Notes under the pieces: generated by a model
Databases searched by the model: none
What the model was told of the DNA's origin: nothing
Seen by the model: the letters and a program-made list of their open reading frames with translations, nothing else
Shown here: one piece after another, positions 8,934-17,841 of the stretch
Layout: each line of letters opens with the position of its first letter
How positions within the stretch are numbered: the stretch's first letter is position 1
Made by a program: the position numbers and the translations under genes
Assembly (NCBI GenBank): GCA_025350045.1
Contig: JANXYM010000087.1
Coordinates: 25,015-89,014 of the forward strand
Length of the DNA stretch: 64,000 bases
Source: Methanomicrobiales archaeon
GTDB lineage: Archaea > Halobacteriota > Methanomicrobia > Methanomicrobiales > Methanospirillaceae
Direction of reading: 5' to 3'

Positions 8934-9698
8934 TTAGTAATCCCTGATCTCATCCATCTGCCGGATATCCATTAATCCCTTCATTGCCTGCGTCTGAACC
9001 CAGCGACCCCCTTCCCGTATTGCTGCCATCGGATTGGTGCCTCCTACGGCCGCAATGCCAATATACTGCGGACTCACGGGAACCCCGAGAAGCGACAGGT
9101 TCGGCATCCCAACTTCAAGGATCCCGGTATAACTGCTGCTCGCAAGTTCATCGAGCACGCTGCCGACAAGAGGCTCTGCTTCCATATGGAACTCCCGGAT
9201 ATTTGCAAGAATGTTCCCGCTCCCCCGGCGCATAACACTGGTCACCGAGGTGGTCTTCTGAGAGATGAGCACCTGCAGCGGATCAATGGTGGTGTACTCA
9301 TACAGAATGATATGCGTGAAGCGGATCGGGGTCCGGTCCTCAATTTCCACGACCCCGCCACCAATCGGGTTAACCGGGATACCCCGCCTTATTAAAAGAC
9401 CGTCAAACGTGATGCTGCACATCGTGCAGATACCAGTCAAACCTTTGGGGATCACAAAATCTGCAACTTTTTCTCCGGAAGCATAGAACTTGACCATACC
9501 GCTTACACTGACACCGGTTTTGTTGGCGTCTTTGAGTATGGATATCGCAAAATCAAGATCTTCGTTTTTTATCAACGAGAGGTTATATACAACATTTCCC
9601 TCTCCCGCAGCCGGATCGAATGTAACCTGGATGGCAAAGTCTTCGATATTATGGTTGACGAACTTGAGCGGGAGGGTCATCATACTAATCTCGGACAT
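8934..9698 (-). CDS. NrpR regulatory-domain protein lacking a DNA-binding domain
   Basis: This 254-residue protein matches the DUF128/NrpR regulatory domain, including the region IGIAAVGGTNPMAAIREGG near its C-terminus. NrpR represses nitrogen-assimilation genes in methanogens and responds to 2-oxoglutarate. The usual N-terminal winged helix is absent: the protein starts directly in the regulatory domain. It resembles the separate NrpRII subunit known from Methanosarcina, which needs an NrpRI partner for DNA binding; no such partner is in this window. An inverted repeat touches its start codon. Confidence 0.75.
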   Translation of the reverse strand: MSEISMMTLPLKFVNHNIEDFAIQVTFDPAAGEGNVVYNLSLIKNEDLDFAISILKDANKTGVSVSGMVKFYASGEKVADFVIPKGLTGICTMCSITFDGLLIRRGIPVNPIGGGVVEIEDRTPIRFTHIILYEYTTIDPLQVLISQKTTSVTSVMRRGSGNILANIREFHMEAEPLVGSVLDELASSSYTGILEVGMPNLSLLGVPVSPQYIGIAAVGGTNPMAAIREGGRWVQTQAMKGLMDIRQMDEIRDY

Positions 9699-9716
9699 AA
9701 CAATAGAAAAATTGTT
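9699..9716. promoter_or_regulatory. Inverted repeat AACAAT-N6-ATTGTT between divergent genes
   Basis: A perfect 6-bp inverted repeat with a 6-base spacer abuts the start codon of the NrpR-domain gene (9698) and lies just upstream of a TATA-like CTATAAG (9718-9724) of the rightward gene. The half-site spacing equals that of the known NrpR operator (GGAA-N6-TTCC), but the half-site bases differ. It may serve either divergent gene. Confidence 0.4.
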
Positions 9717-9740
9717 CTATAAGAGTAAGGCAATTTATGT

Positions 9741-10703
9741 ATGATGGAACACGATATGCGGGAAAAAGCCAAGAATGCGATGCGACTCATTCTTGAAGCG
9801 GCACGGTATGAGGTTGAAGAGGTTGATGACCCGCTTGACCTTTCAGCAGTGCGTGACGGCACCTGCCTGCTGGTGCTCTGTTCGAACGAGAAGGATCTGA
9901 TCGGACAGTTCGACAAGACCAATTACAGCCTCATGATCGATGATCACGAGATGAACTGCAAGAAACTGTTGTTCACCATCGACAAAGAGATCACGACAGA
10001 GAACTGCATCCAGTGGGGTGTGGATGAGTTTGTGCGATATACCGGAGAGGCGGTTCTTGCCGATATCCTCGATCGCGAACTGGGACTGGATCTCACACCG
10101 GCAAAAGCCAGGAAAGCAGCGGTAATCGCAGCTGCTGCAGCCGCAGCAAAAGAAGAAGATCCATCGGGGATCACAATACCCCACCTCCCCATAAAGATTA
10201 CCGAACAGGCTGCTATCCGTACCGCAGGGGTGCAGGGTGCAGCAAAACTGCGATTCATTCCCCATTTCCTGTTCCACTATACGAGCAGCGGGGAGCAGGT
10301 GTACAAGGACCGCAGGATTCCTTTTGATGCAGACGGCTGGGGTGCGATCAATGCAATCAACGGGATAAAAATTGATCTCGATGGCAAGATGGTCGAAGAG
10401 ACAGAGATTCCCGGCGGGGCTGAAGTCTGTGATTCGCATATCCGCAAGGATGAGGCCTCCGAGCGGATCATCACCGAATTGATCGAACGGCTCACCCAGA
10501 AAGTCCGGATCAAGCAGGAGAAAGGCGATGCGATCTTCTATGAAGAAAAGATCTTAAAACCCGACCGGAAAAACATCACCATTGATTCCAAACAGGTCTA
10601 TATCCCGGTCTGGCAGATCCGGGGTAAAAAGATCGTTGAAGTGAATGCATTCACCGGCGAGCTACTCTCAGAACCGATGGATGAAGGCTGCGAAGTCTTC
10701 TGA
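9741..10703 (+). CDS. Uncharacterised 320-residue protein
   Basis: I do not recognise this family. Residues 1-110 look like a compact alpha/beta domain (LILEAARYEVEEVDD, then CLLVLCSNEKDLIGQF). An alanine-rich stretch at about 128-145 separates it from a C-terminal region with HFLFHYTSSGEQVYKD and a long charged segment ending in VYIPVWQIRGKKIVEVNAFTGE. The layout vaguely recalls a nuclease-like domain plus an accessory domain, but no catalytic motif is clear. A TATA-like box about 20 bases upstream suggests a nearly leaderless mRNA. Codon use matches neighbouring genes, so it is a real gene. Confidence 0.75.
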   Translation: MMEHDMREKAKNAMRLILEAARYEVEEVDDPLDLSAVRDGTCLLVLCSNEKDLIGQFDKTNYSLMIDDHEMNCKKLLFTIDKEITTENCIQWGVDEFVRYTGEAVLADILDRELGLDLTPAKARKAAVIAAAAAAAKEEDPSGITIPHLPIKITEQAAIRTAGVQGAAKLRFIPHFLFHYTSSGEQVYKDRRIPFDADGWGAINAINGIKIDLDGKMVEETEIPGGAEVCDSHIRKDEASERIITELIERLTQKVRIKQEKGDAIFYEEKILKPDRKNITIDSKQVYIPVWQIRGKKIVEVNAFTGELLSEPMDEGCEVF

Positions 10704-10706
10704 ACC

Positions 10707-10747
10707 AGGGGGTTTTGCGGATCTCTAACGAGGAGATCCCGCCCCCT
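10707..10747 (+). terminator. Long two-part hairpin after the 320-residue gene
   Basis: The outer stem AGGGGG (10707-10712) pairs with CCCCCT (10742-10747), and the inner stem GGATCTC (10719-10725) pairs with GAGATCC (10733-10739). It begins 4 bases after the stop codon and is followed by TTAAAAAA and a T-rich stretch, so it is likely a transcription end or mRNA-stabilising structure. Confidence 0.5.
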
Positions 10748-10786
10748 TAAAAAACCAGTTTTTCTCTTTATGAGGCAGGAGATCGC

Positions 10787-12130
10787 ATGATTGTTGTTCT
10801 GGGGGGCGGCCCCGCCGGTAGAATCGCATCTATCCGGCTCGCATCCGCAGGAAAAGAGGTCCGCCTTATCGAACGCGGGGGTCTTGGAGGTATCGGGGGC
10901 CAGTGCCTCCATTTTGGCTGTATGCCTGTCTGCGCCCTGAACGATGTGGCCCGCACCATCCATTCAATCCGGGAATTCCAGCGTCTCGGCATGATCGATG
11001 CATCTCCCTCCATCAATTTTCCCGGGATGCTCAAAGAGATGCATGCGATCCAAGCAAAGATCGCATCCGTGCTTGATACCGAGACAAAATCTGCCGGCGT
11101 GGAGATCTGCTACGGAAAGACCGGCCGGCTTGAAGGCAAGACTGTCTTTCTGGATGAAAAGGAGATTGAGGCGGATACAGTAATTGCCGCCACCGGATCC
11201 CGGCCTCATATTCCTGATATTCAGGGAATTGATCTACCGGAAGTGTACACGCCCCATACTCTCTTTGGCATGAAGAAGATCCCGGAAAAACTCTCAATAA
11301 TCGGGGGGGGTGTAATGGCTGCAGAATTTGCGTATATTTTCAGCACGTTCGGCAGCGAAGTAACACTCCTGTGCAGGAGTGCATTTCTGAAAGACACCGA
11401 TAGGCACCTCCGCCACCTGGCAATAAAGGAACTTAAAAACGTAGAGATACGGGAGAACACGCAGGTTCGATCAATTAAAACGAGAAATGGAGTGAAAAAC
11501 CTCACTCTTGTAACAGAGGGGCAAACCGATCTCATGAAAGCAGACGCAATCCTGATCACCGCAGGACTCGTACCGCGTTCCGAAATGCTCAACGGTATTG
11601 ACAAAGGACCGGGGGGCGAAATCCTCGTCAACGAACACATGCGGACGAGCGTGCCGGAAGTATACGCCTGCGGGGATGTGATCGGACCTCCGTATCTTAC
11701 TCCCGTTGCCCGGCACCAGGGCATGGTCGCTGCTGATAACATCCTCGGGATACCCCGAGCTATGGATTACCGGTTCATCCCGCAATCGATCAACCTCTTT
11801 TCGGAACTGGCATTCTGCATCCCCGAAACAGAGGGCATGGCATCCCTTGCGATTCCGGGACCAGCAGGTCCCGGCACGTTCTGGTCAGTGTCTTCCGGCA
11901 CAACAGGGGTTGCAAAACTCATGTTCGACCCTGGCAGCGGTGCGATCGGGGGCGTATGTGCTGCGGGGCCGGGGGGCGGACTCATTGCGGGGTACATGGC
12001 GTTTCTTATGCAACGCCATTTTTCTGTCCTTGACTTTGAAGAGTTCATTGAAGTCCACCCATCAACCGATGGCGTGTACGGGCTTGCAAAATATGCCTCT
12101 GGGATGCTTAAAAAGAAGATTGAGAGATAA
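10787..12130 (+). CDS. Dihydrolipoamide dehydrogenase-like flavin disulfide oxidoreductase
   Basis: This 447-residue protein has an FAD Rossmann motif GGGPAG at its very N-terminus, the redox pair CLHFGC at about residues 43-48, an NAD(P) Rossmann motif GGGVMA near 177, and the second FAD motif YACGDVIG. The dimer-domain histidine is present in the C-terminal VHPSTDGVYG. The residue after the redox pair is unusual: the typical CxxxxCIPSK is here CMPVC, adding a third cysteine. There are no lipoyl or dehydrogenase subunits nearby, so the substrate is unknown; a disulfide or coenzyme reductase is possible. A GCAGGAG ribosome site precedes the ATG. Confidence 0.85.
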   Translation: MIVVLGGGPAGRIASIRLASAGKEVRLIERGGLGGIGGQCLHFGCMPVCALNDVARTIHSIREFQRLGMIDASPSINFPGMLKEMHAIQAKIASVLDTETKSAGVEICYGKTGRLEGKTVFLDEKEIEADTVIAATGSRPHIPDIQGIDLPEVYTPHTLFGMKKIPEKLSIIGGGVMAAEFAYIFSTFGSEVTLLCRSAFLKDTDRHLRHLAIKELKNVEIRENTQVRSIKTRNGVKNLTLVTEGQTDLMKADAILITAGLVPRSEMLNGIDKGPGGEILVNEHMRTSVPEVYACGDVIGPPYLTPVARHQGMVAADNILGIPRAMDYRFIPQSINLFSELAFCIPETEGMASLAIPGPAGPGTFWSVSSGTTGVAKLMFDPGSGAIGGVCAAGPGGGLIAGYMAFLMQRHFSVLDFEEFIEVHPSTDGVYGLAKYASGMLKKKIER

Positions 12131-12279
12131 TCAGGCTTTTTTATTCACTTTTTTCTGATAAGGTGTTATCCCCGTAAAAACCGACCGTATTTTTCCGACG
12201 CAAATGCTGATGGTATTATTACCCCCGGAATCGCATAATTACGATACACAGAAATCCTACACACCGTGGTGCTTTCAAG

Positions 12280-13809
12280 ATGACCGGTCCCCTCGAAAAT
12301 GTTCCATTTGAAATAACAAGGCTCGATAAAATCAATACACTTCAGGAAAAAGGGGTTACGGTCTTTCCCCATACATTTGACCGTAAGAATACCATTTCTG
12401 AGATCAAGACCAGATACGCCGATATAACGCACGACAAGAGCGTGGAGAGCGTTACAACCGCCGGAAGGATCTATATCGTCAGGAATCACGGCAAGACCAT
12501 TTTTGCCGATCTTGGCGATGAGGCAGGCAGGATCCAGCTCTACATACGGAAAAATGATCTCGGTGAGGAACAGTTCGAGCTCTTCAACCAGAACATCGAG
12601 CGGGGGGACATCATCGGTGTTTCCGGTCATGTCTTCCGGACAAAACTCGGTGAGATCACCATCTGGGTAGACACGTTCACCATTCTCTGCAAAGCGGTCT
12701 GCTCCCTTCCCGAGAAGTTCCACGGCCTTACGGACGTGGAGAAGCGTTACCGCCACCGTTATGTGGATCTCATCACCAATGAAGAGAGCAGGCAGACATT
12801 CCGGGACCGTAGCAGGATTGTCGCACTGATCCGCCGGTTCCTCGATGACAACGGATTTTTAGAGTTCGAGACACCAATTCTCCAGCCGGTATATGGCGGA
12901 GCAAATGCCCGTCCGTTCACCACCTTCCACCACTTCCTCGACCAGAAACTCTTCCTGCGGATTGCACCTGAGCTCTATCTCAAGCGTCTCGTGGTAGGAG
13001 GATTTGAGAAGGTCTTTGAGATTGCACGTAACTTCCGGAATGAGGGAGTGGACACCAACCACAACCCGGAGTTCACCATGGTGGAGATCTACTGGGTATA
13101 CCGGGACTTCCGGGACATGATGGAACTTACCGAAAATATCGTCACCTCCGTCATCCAGTCGATCCACGGTAAACACGAGATCCCGTACGGGGAGATTACC
13201 CTGAATTTCACCAAACCCTGGAAGAAGATCACCATGGAAGACGCGGTAAAGGAGTACGCGGGCATCGATATATTTGCCCACAGTGTCGAGGAACTCCGTT
13301 CACTGGCACTCCGGCACAAGATTCCAGAATCGGAAAAGCCGCAGTCCCAGCGGGAATTCCTTATCGCCTTTTTCGAGGGGCTCGTCGAGGAAAAACTCAT
13401 CCAGCCGACCTTCATCTACGATTACCCGGTTGAGAACTCCCCGCTTGCAAAACGTCACCGCGAAAAGGAAGGATTCACCGAGCGGTTCGAGTTCTTCATC
13501 CATGGAATGGAAGTGGGCAACGGATTCTCAGAACTCAACGATCCTGTCGACCAGAAGGCACGGTTTGAAGCACAGGATGAGAAGAGGAGAATGGGCGATG
13601 TTGAAGCCCAGATGATCGATTACGATTTCATCAATGCCCTCGGGTATGGTATGCCACCAACAGGTGGCGTCGGTATTGGCATCGACCGGCTCGTAATGCT
13701 GCTGACAAATAATAATTCCATCAAGGAAGTTATCCTGTTCCCCTCGATGAAGACAATCCAGTCTGGCGAGGGAGCAGCAGAAGAGGAAAAGCCGGAAGCC
13801 GGGAACTAG
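12280..13809 (+). CDS. lysS: Lysyl-tRNA synthetase, class II
   Basis: This 509-residue enzyme charges tRNA-Lys. An OB-fold anticodon-binding domain (about residues 55-150) precedes the class II catalytic core with motif 2 FRNEGVDTNHNPEFT and motif 3 GIGIDRLVMLL. The length is standard. Many methanogens use the unrelated class I LysRS instead, so the class II form is a notable choice here. T-rich tracts after the stop (13827-13833 and 13850-13857) look like archaeal termination signals. Confidence 0.96.
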   Translation: MTGPLENVPFEITRLDKINTLQEKGVTVFPHTFDRKNTISEIKTRYADITHDKSVESVTTAGRIYIVRNHGKTIFADLGDEAGRIQLYIRKNDLGEEQFELFNQNIERGDIIGVSGHVFRTKLGEITIWVDTFTILCKAVCSLPEKFHGLTDVEKRYRHRYVDLITNEESRQTFRDRSRIVALIRRFLDDNGFLEFETPILQPVYGGANARPFTTFHHFLDQKLFLRIAPELYLKRLVVGGFEKVFEIARNFRNEGVDTNHNPEFTMVEIYWVYRDFRDMMELTENIVTSVIQSIHGKHEIPYGEITLNFTKPWKKITMEDAVKEYAGIDIFAHSVEELRSLALRHKIPESEKPQSQREFLIAFFEGLVEEKLIQPTFIYDYPVENSPLAKRHREKEGFTERFEFFIHGMEVGNGFSELNDPVDQKARFEAQDEKRRMGDVEAQMIDYDFINALGYGMPPTGGVGIGIDRLVMLLTNNNSIKEVILFPSMKTIQSGEGAAEEEKPEAGN

Positions 13810-14027
13810 AATTCCCGGCTCAGTCCCTTTTTTCAATACATTCTGATACTTTTTTTTAGATAATATCGGGATTTTGAATCCTTCCAACACAATCACCGTG
13901 ATAGCTGTGAACAGTTAGGGTGCAAGGCAGACTTGCATTGGTATTCCTATCGGCACCTAACTTGTCAGGGGAGTCTCGTGACAATTCCCGTGATCCTCAT
14001 TTTGACGCGTGGTTTATGGGTGGGGCA

Positions 14028-14048
14028 CCTGTCTTTGTAAAGACAAGG
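14028..14048. terminator. Hairpin in convergent lysS/MFS gap
   Basis: CCTGTCTT pairs with AAGACAAGG around a TGTA loop, with one bulged A. A second GGGG/CCCC pairing (14047-14063) leads to CTCTTTT. It lies between convergent genes in the 13810-14088 gap, which otherwise contains no gene I can support. It could end transcription from either side. Confidence 0.3.
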
Positions 14049-14088
14049 GGATGGGAGTACCCCCTCTTTTCATATCTGGAAGATCAGA

Positions 14089-15552
14089 TCATGCGGTCTC
14101 ACGTACCTTTCCCCTGACCAGTGAGAAGAAGACGCCCACGATACAGAAGATGGCAAAGAGGATGAACCCGATATGCAGGCTTGTCTGGAACTGGGGGTAA
14201 TACGCGGGCGTTATTTCCACCGGGCCGATAATAACGGCAAAGAGCAGCATGGCGATCCCCATAGACAACATCTGCCCCAAAAGACGCATAGTTCCGACCA
14301 TCCCGGATGCAACCCCGTAATACCGTTTTTCAACCGAACTCATGATGGCATTCGTGTTCGGTGAGGAGAAGAGGCCGAACCCAGCTCCGAGTACGACAAG
14401 ACAGAGCACGAGGTACCACAGGGAGGTCTTGTCCGTGAAGAATATCAGGAGAATCAGGCCCACTGCGGTGAGGGCCATGCCCACCGATGCAACCACTGCC
14501 GGTTCCATACGATCCGAAAGTTTGCCGGCAATCGGGGAAACAATCGCCTGCATTGCCGGCTGCGCGATCAGGATCAGCCCGGCATGTTCCGGAGTGAAAC
14601 CTTTCGTGTACTGGAGATCGAGGCTTAACAGGAACGTAACAGCGAAGGTTGCACTGTAGTTGATCAGGGCCGCAAGGTTGGAGAAGGCGAAAGCCCGGTT
14701 TCCGGTAAACAGTTTCATATCAAGGACAGGAAATGCGATCCTCTGTTCGTAGAGGACAAAGATGATCCCTGCCACTACTCCGACTAAGAGGAGTGTGTAC
14801 CCTGAACCTTCCGTAGCAACCGAGAGCCCGTACATGACCGCAACAATTACTATCCCGTAGATAACCGATCCGGTCAAGTCAAAGCGCTCTCCCCTGCATT
14901 CGGCCCAGTCGCCTTTCAGTTTCCAGGTGACCAGAAGAATACATGCGATCCCGATCGGGACATTCACGAAGAAAATGCTCCGCCAGCCGAAGTACTGAGT
15001 CAGGACTCCGCCAAGGAAAGGCCCCATCGAGAGGCCGAAGTATACCGATGTTATGTAGATACCCAGCGCTTTTCCCCGCTCGCCCGGGGGAAAGACCGAA
15101 CTGAGAATCGCCACCGTTGTCCCGAAAATCATGCCGCTGCCGAGGCCCTGGATGACCCGGATGACGATCATCATGTTTGTCGACGGGACTATGGTCATTG
15201 CAAGCGAAGCTGCGGCAAAGATACCGATACCGTAGAGAAAGATCTTTTTTCTCCCGTAAATATCTGAAATCTTCCCGAACGGGACAAGGAAGAGCGCTGC
15301 GGCAAGAAGGTAGGCAGTCGCGATCCACGAGAGGGCAATCACGTCCATGTGGAACTCGGATGCAATCGTGGGGAGCGCAATATTGACTGCTGCTCCGTCA
15401 AACGGGGTCAGGAATCCTGCGAGAACGGCAATGAGAAGCACAACCCCCTTCTCGACCCCGGAAAAAACGTGATGAGGGTTCCGGGAAATCTCGGGGGACT
15501 CTGGTTCCGGGCTGCCCGTTTTGGATTGAGCAGACCAGGGAAGGGATACCAT
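14089..15552 (-). CDS. MFS drug/proton antiporter, DHA2 (EmrB/QacA) type
   Basis: This 487-residue protein is a major facilitator with about 14 membrane helices. The loop motif GKISDIYGRKKIF after the second helix and the motif C region SVYFGLSMGPFLGGVL mark it as a 14-helix exporter. Such proteins pump out drugs or other small molecules using the proton gradient. A hydrophilic 30-residue N-terminal tail precedes the first helix, so the true start may be slightly internal. It stands alone on its strand, and no regulator is adjacent. Confidence 0.9.
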   Translation of the reverse strand: MVSLPWSAQSKTGSPEPESPEISRNPHHVFSGVEKGVVLLIAVLAGFLTPFDGAAVNIALPTIASEFHMDVIALSWIATAYLLAAALFLVPFGKISDIYGRKKIFLYGIGIFAAASLAMTIVPSTNMMIVIRVIQGLGSGMIFGTTVAILSSVFPPGERGKALGIYITSVYFGLSMGPFLGGVLTQYFGWRSIFFVNVPIGIACILLVTWKLKGDWAECRGERFDLTGSVIYGIVIVAVMYGLSVATEGSGYTLLLVGVVAGIIFVLYEQRIAFPVLDMKLFTGNRAFAFSNLAALINYSATFAVTFLLSLDLQYTKGFTPEHAGLILIAQPAMQAIVSPIAGKLSDRMEPAVVASVGMALTAVGLILLIFFTDKTSLWYLVLCLVVLGAGFGLFSSPNTNAIMSSVEKRYYGVASGMVGTMRLLGQMLSMGIAMLLFAVIIGPVEITPAYYPQFQTSLHIGFILFAIFCIVGVFFSLVRGKVRETA

Positions 15553-15789
15553 CGTGTGATTTTGGTCTTTTCATAGGTATTAGTATTCCGTTATCCGGTA
15601 TTTTGAAAAAGGTCGTGGGTGATCCGGAGCATTGTCACCGGAGAGAACCTCTGTTGGGTACATGCCCCAGGCACACGTTTTATGTCATTACTGAGTGGGA
15701 AAATGAGGTGGCAACCAAGAGGAACAGTAACCGTGATCGGGATGAGATCCCGGGATCCGGGTGCGGGCCCTCCCTTAATTTAATCCCGG

Positions 15790-16173
15790 TTACTTCTTTT
15801 TCGTAACAGGAACCTTCCGTTCGTCCCCGGTTTCCCTGCTGTTTCCACCCGCCATCGAGCATCCTTCGGGCACGTAATACCGCTTCCCGCCGCTTAAGGC
15901 TTTTCCGCAGAAGTCCCGGCAGGTGGCCGGCCGGGTATCATAGATCGCACAACCCCACTTCTTTATCCCGCTCCCGTCAGGCTCACCTTCGCAAAGATGC
16001 CGGCAGGGAGCATCAGCAAGGAAATAGCCGCCTTCTTCTTTGAGCCCGCGCTCACGGAGGTAATGCAGCTGGTGGGGTTTGCACTGCCAGACCTGGATAA
16101 CAGGAATCCAGCGGCAGCATTCACCGCAGCGATTGCAGGTGCCGGTTGCCGGGACGGGTTGGGAAGGTTTCAT
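15790..16173 (-). CDS. YkgJ family cysteine cluster protein
   Basis: This 127-residue protein carries the N-terminal motif CNRCGECC (residues 13-20) and further cysteines at about 57, 61, 76, 85 and 89. This is the pattern of the YkgJ/UPF0153 family, which probably binds zinc or an iron-sulfur cluster; function unknown. The C-terminus is lysine-rich (VPVTKKK). The 237 bases between its stop side and the MFS gene hold no supported gene. Confidence 0.85.
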   Translation of the reverse strand: MKPSQPVPATGTCNRCGECCRWIPVIQVWQCKPHQLHYLRERGLKEEGGYFLADAPCRHLCEGEPDGSGIKKWGCAIYDTRPATCRDFCGKALSGGKRYYVPEGCSMAGGNSRETGDERKVPVTKKK

Positions 16174-16301
16174 AGCAGTATCTCATTGTACCGGGTAGGT
16201 ACAAAAAGAGTGGGGATCGAACAGATTACCCTGAAGTCAATTGCCAGGTTCTGGGATATTCCGGAGACTGGGATTGAAAGGGATCGAAAAAAGGGATGGT
16301 G

Positions 16302-17135
16302 TTATTCGCAGACCGGTACCAGTCTTCCTTTCAGATTCTCCTCAGTACCAAGCCACATCGTCTCCACGACATTGTTCGCCATCCCTTTTACCTTCTGGAT
16401 CACGAGCGGGTCGTTTTTTAAGAATTCTGTATCCGTGATCGTGTTGAATTGCGCCCCGTGCACTCGGTACGCGATGCCAAACGGTGCCAACACGTACCCC
16501 AGCTGCTGGAAATAGAGGTAGATATCCATCGCGGTCTTGGTTGCACCATCCTCATGTCCCGAGACCGCAATGCCCACGATCTTTCCTTCCGTAAGGCCGG
16601 GCTTTTTTAACAGGTAGAGATTCTGGATACAGTTCAGCCGGTCGAGGAAATCCTTGAGCCGTGCCGACATATTGTTCCAGTTTATGGGCGAGGCAACGAT
16701 GATTGCCTTCGATGCGATCACCATCTCGTGAAACGCGGGCATGTCGTCAAGCTGGTCCCTGCACGGATAGCGGCAGGCATTGTCCCGCATGCTGTAACAG
16801 CACCAGCAGTGGTTGATGGCGAACTCGGAGAGATTGTAGCGCCGGTAACTCACTCCCTTCTCCCGCAGAACTTCTTCGGCAAGATCTGCGAGGTAGCCGG
16901 TATTATTGGCCCGGTGACTGCTGCCATTGATCAGGAGCACATCGAACGATTCCCCGTCATAGCGAAGCGCTTTCTTTTCGGTATACTCGACAAACTCCCT
17001 GATGGTACCGGCACACTGAGGACATTCCGCGGGTGGGCTCTCTCCTTTCGAAATATAGCCGCAGACCGCACATTTCCAGATTTTACCGGGCATGAGACTG
17101 CCCGGTCTCGCTTCCCCGGGTGCAGTAGTAGACAT
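16302..17135 (-). CDS. Rubredoxin-domain/NAD(P)H-dependent FMN reductase fusion
   Basis: A rubredoxin-like iron site (CAVCGY, then CPQC, about residues 21-37) is fused to a flavodoxin-like FMN reductase domain with the motif LLINGSSHRANNTG and the later SPINWNNMSARLKDFLDR. A cysteine-rich segment CWCCYSMRDNACRYPC sits between flavin motifs. The fusion should pass electrons between flavin and iron, as in methanogen redox or oxygen-defence proteins. A longer frame reaches 17258, but the ATG at 17135 has a strong AGGAGGA ribosome site 9-15 bases upstream. It overlaps the preceding small cysteine-rich gene by 53 bases. Confidence 0.88.
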   Translation of the reverse strand: MSTTAPGEARPGSLMPGKIWKCAVCGYISKGESPPAECPQCAGTIREFVEYTEKKALRYDGESFDVLLINGSSHRANNTGYLADLAEEVLREKGVSYRRYNLSEFAINHCWCCYSMRDNACRYPCRDQLDDMPAFHEMVIASKAIIVASPINWNNMSARLKDFLDRLNCIQNLYLLKKPGLTEGKIVGIAVSGHEDGATKTAMDIYLYFQQLGYVLAPFGIAYRVHGAQFNTITDTEFLKNDPLVIQKVKGMANNVVETMWLGTEENLKGRLVPVCE

Positions 17136-17310
17136 GTGAGAAATCCTCCTCTGCCTGTACCGGGCACCCCGGACAGAGACACCCCTGTTCCTCTTTGATG
17201 CAGCCGCTTGTTCCCTGCTTAGCAAGACAATAGGCGATCTCTTCTTTGCAATCCACATAACTCGGGCACATCCCGCAGAGACAGAGCCCGATTCCTCGTT
17301 TCTTATCCAT
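17083..17310 (-). CDS. DUF2769-like small cysteine-rich protein
   Basis: This 75-residue protein has nine cysteines in CxC, CxxC and similar spacings (CLCGMC, CIKEEQGCLCPGC). It resembles the methanogen DUF2769 family, presumably an iron-sulfur or zinc protein of unknown role. Its 3' end overlaps the rubredoxin-flavin gene by 53 bases, and that gene's ribosome site lies inside it, so the two are co-transcribed and probably work together. Confidence 0.75.
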   Translation of the reverse strand: MDKKRGIGLCLCGMCPSYVDCKEEIAYCLAKQGTSGCIKEEQGCLCPGCPVQAEEDFSHVYYCTRGSETGQSHAR

Positions 17311-17442
17311 GATCCAATACTCCCGGCTGCTCTTTGCTTTCGAAACTACTTATAGGATTTCTGCATGCATGAAAACCGGAACGAACGGTTTGCTGATCGT
17401 AGAAGTGCACTACTTTTTACCATCGCCATCCATTAGGGAAGT

Positions 17443-17841
17443 ATGCCCAAACATTCCCGCCGGGTATTCTGTTCAGCATGTATCGCCCTGTTAGTCCTTG
17501 CCTGCTTGGCTGCCGGTTGTTCTTCATACCAAGCACCGGCGGCACCCGTAGCAACGGGAGCAACAGCGGCCTCAACCGGAGGTGCAGACTCAGTCACGAT
17601 AAAAAATTTCGCGTTCGATCCTTCCCCAATAACCGTGAAAACCGGAACGGCAGTCATCTGGATCAACCAGGACAGCGCACCTCACATCATTGTCTCGGAC
17701 ACGGGTTCTCCCACGGCCTTCTCCTCGGATTCGCTCTCAACAGGTACATCTTATAAATTCACTTTCACCCGGACGGGAACGTACACATACTATTGCTCAA
17801 TTCACCCGTCCATGAAGGGCACGGTCATCGTGCTGTCATAG
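17443..17841 (+). CDS. Cupredoxin (plastocyanin-like) lipoprotein
   Basis: This 132-residue protein has a signal peptide ending in the lipobox LAAGC (cysteine at about residue 25), a Thr/Ala-rich linker and a cupredoxin domain. All four type 1 copper ligands are visible: His in SAPHIIV, then Cys, His and Met in YYCSIHPSMKG. It should be a lipid-anchored extracellular electron carrier or copper protein. The 186 bases to the next gene contain no other supported gene. Confidence 0.88.
   Translation: MPKHSRRVFCSACIALLVLACLAAGCSSYQAPAAPVATGATAASTGGADSVTIKNFAFDPSPITVKTGTAVIWINQDSAPHIIVSDTGSPTAFSSDSLSTGTSYKFTFTRTGTYTYYCSIHPSMKGTVIVLS

Noticed and set aside
12166..12756. Minus-strand open frame of 196 codons
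   Set aside because: It is opposite the lysS gene, which is certain from its class II motifs.
15603..15806. Short plus-strand frame in the gap before the YkgJ-type gene
   Set aside because: It starts with TTG, has no ribosome site and no conserved feature; the gap is better read as promoter sequence.
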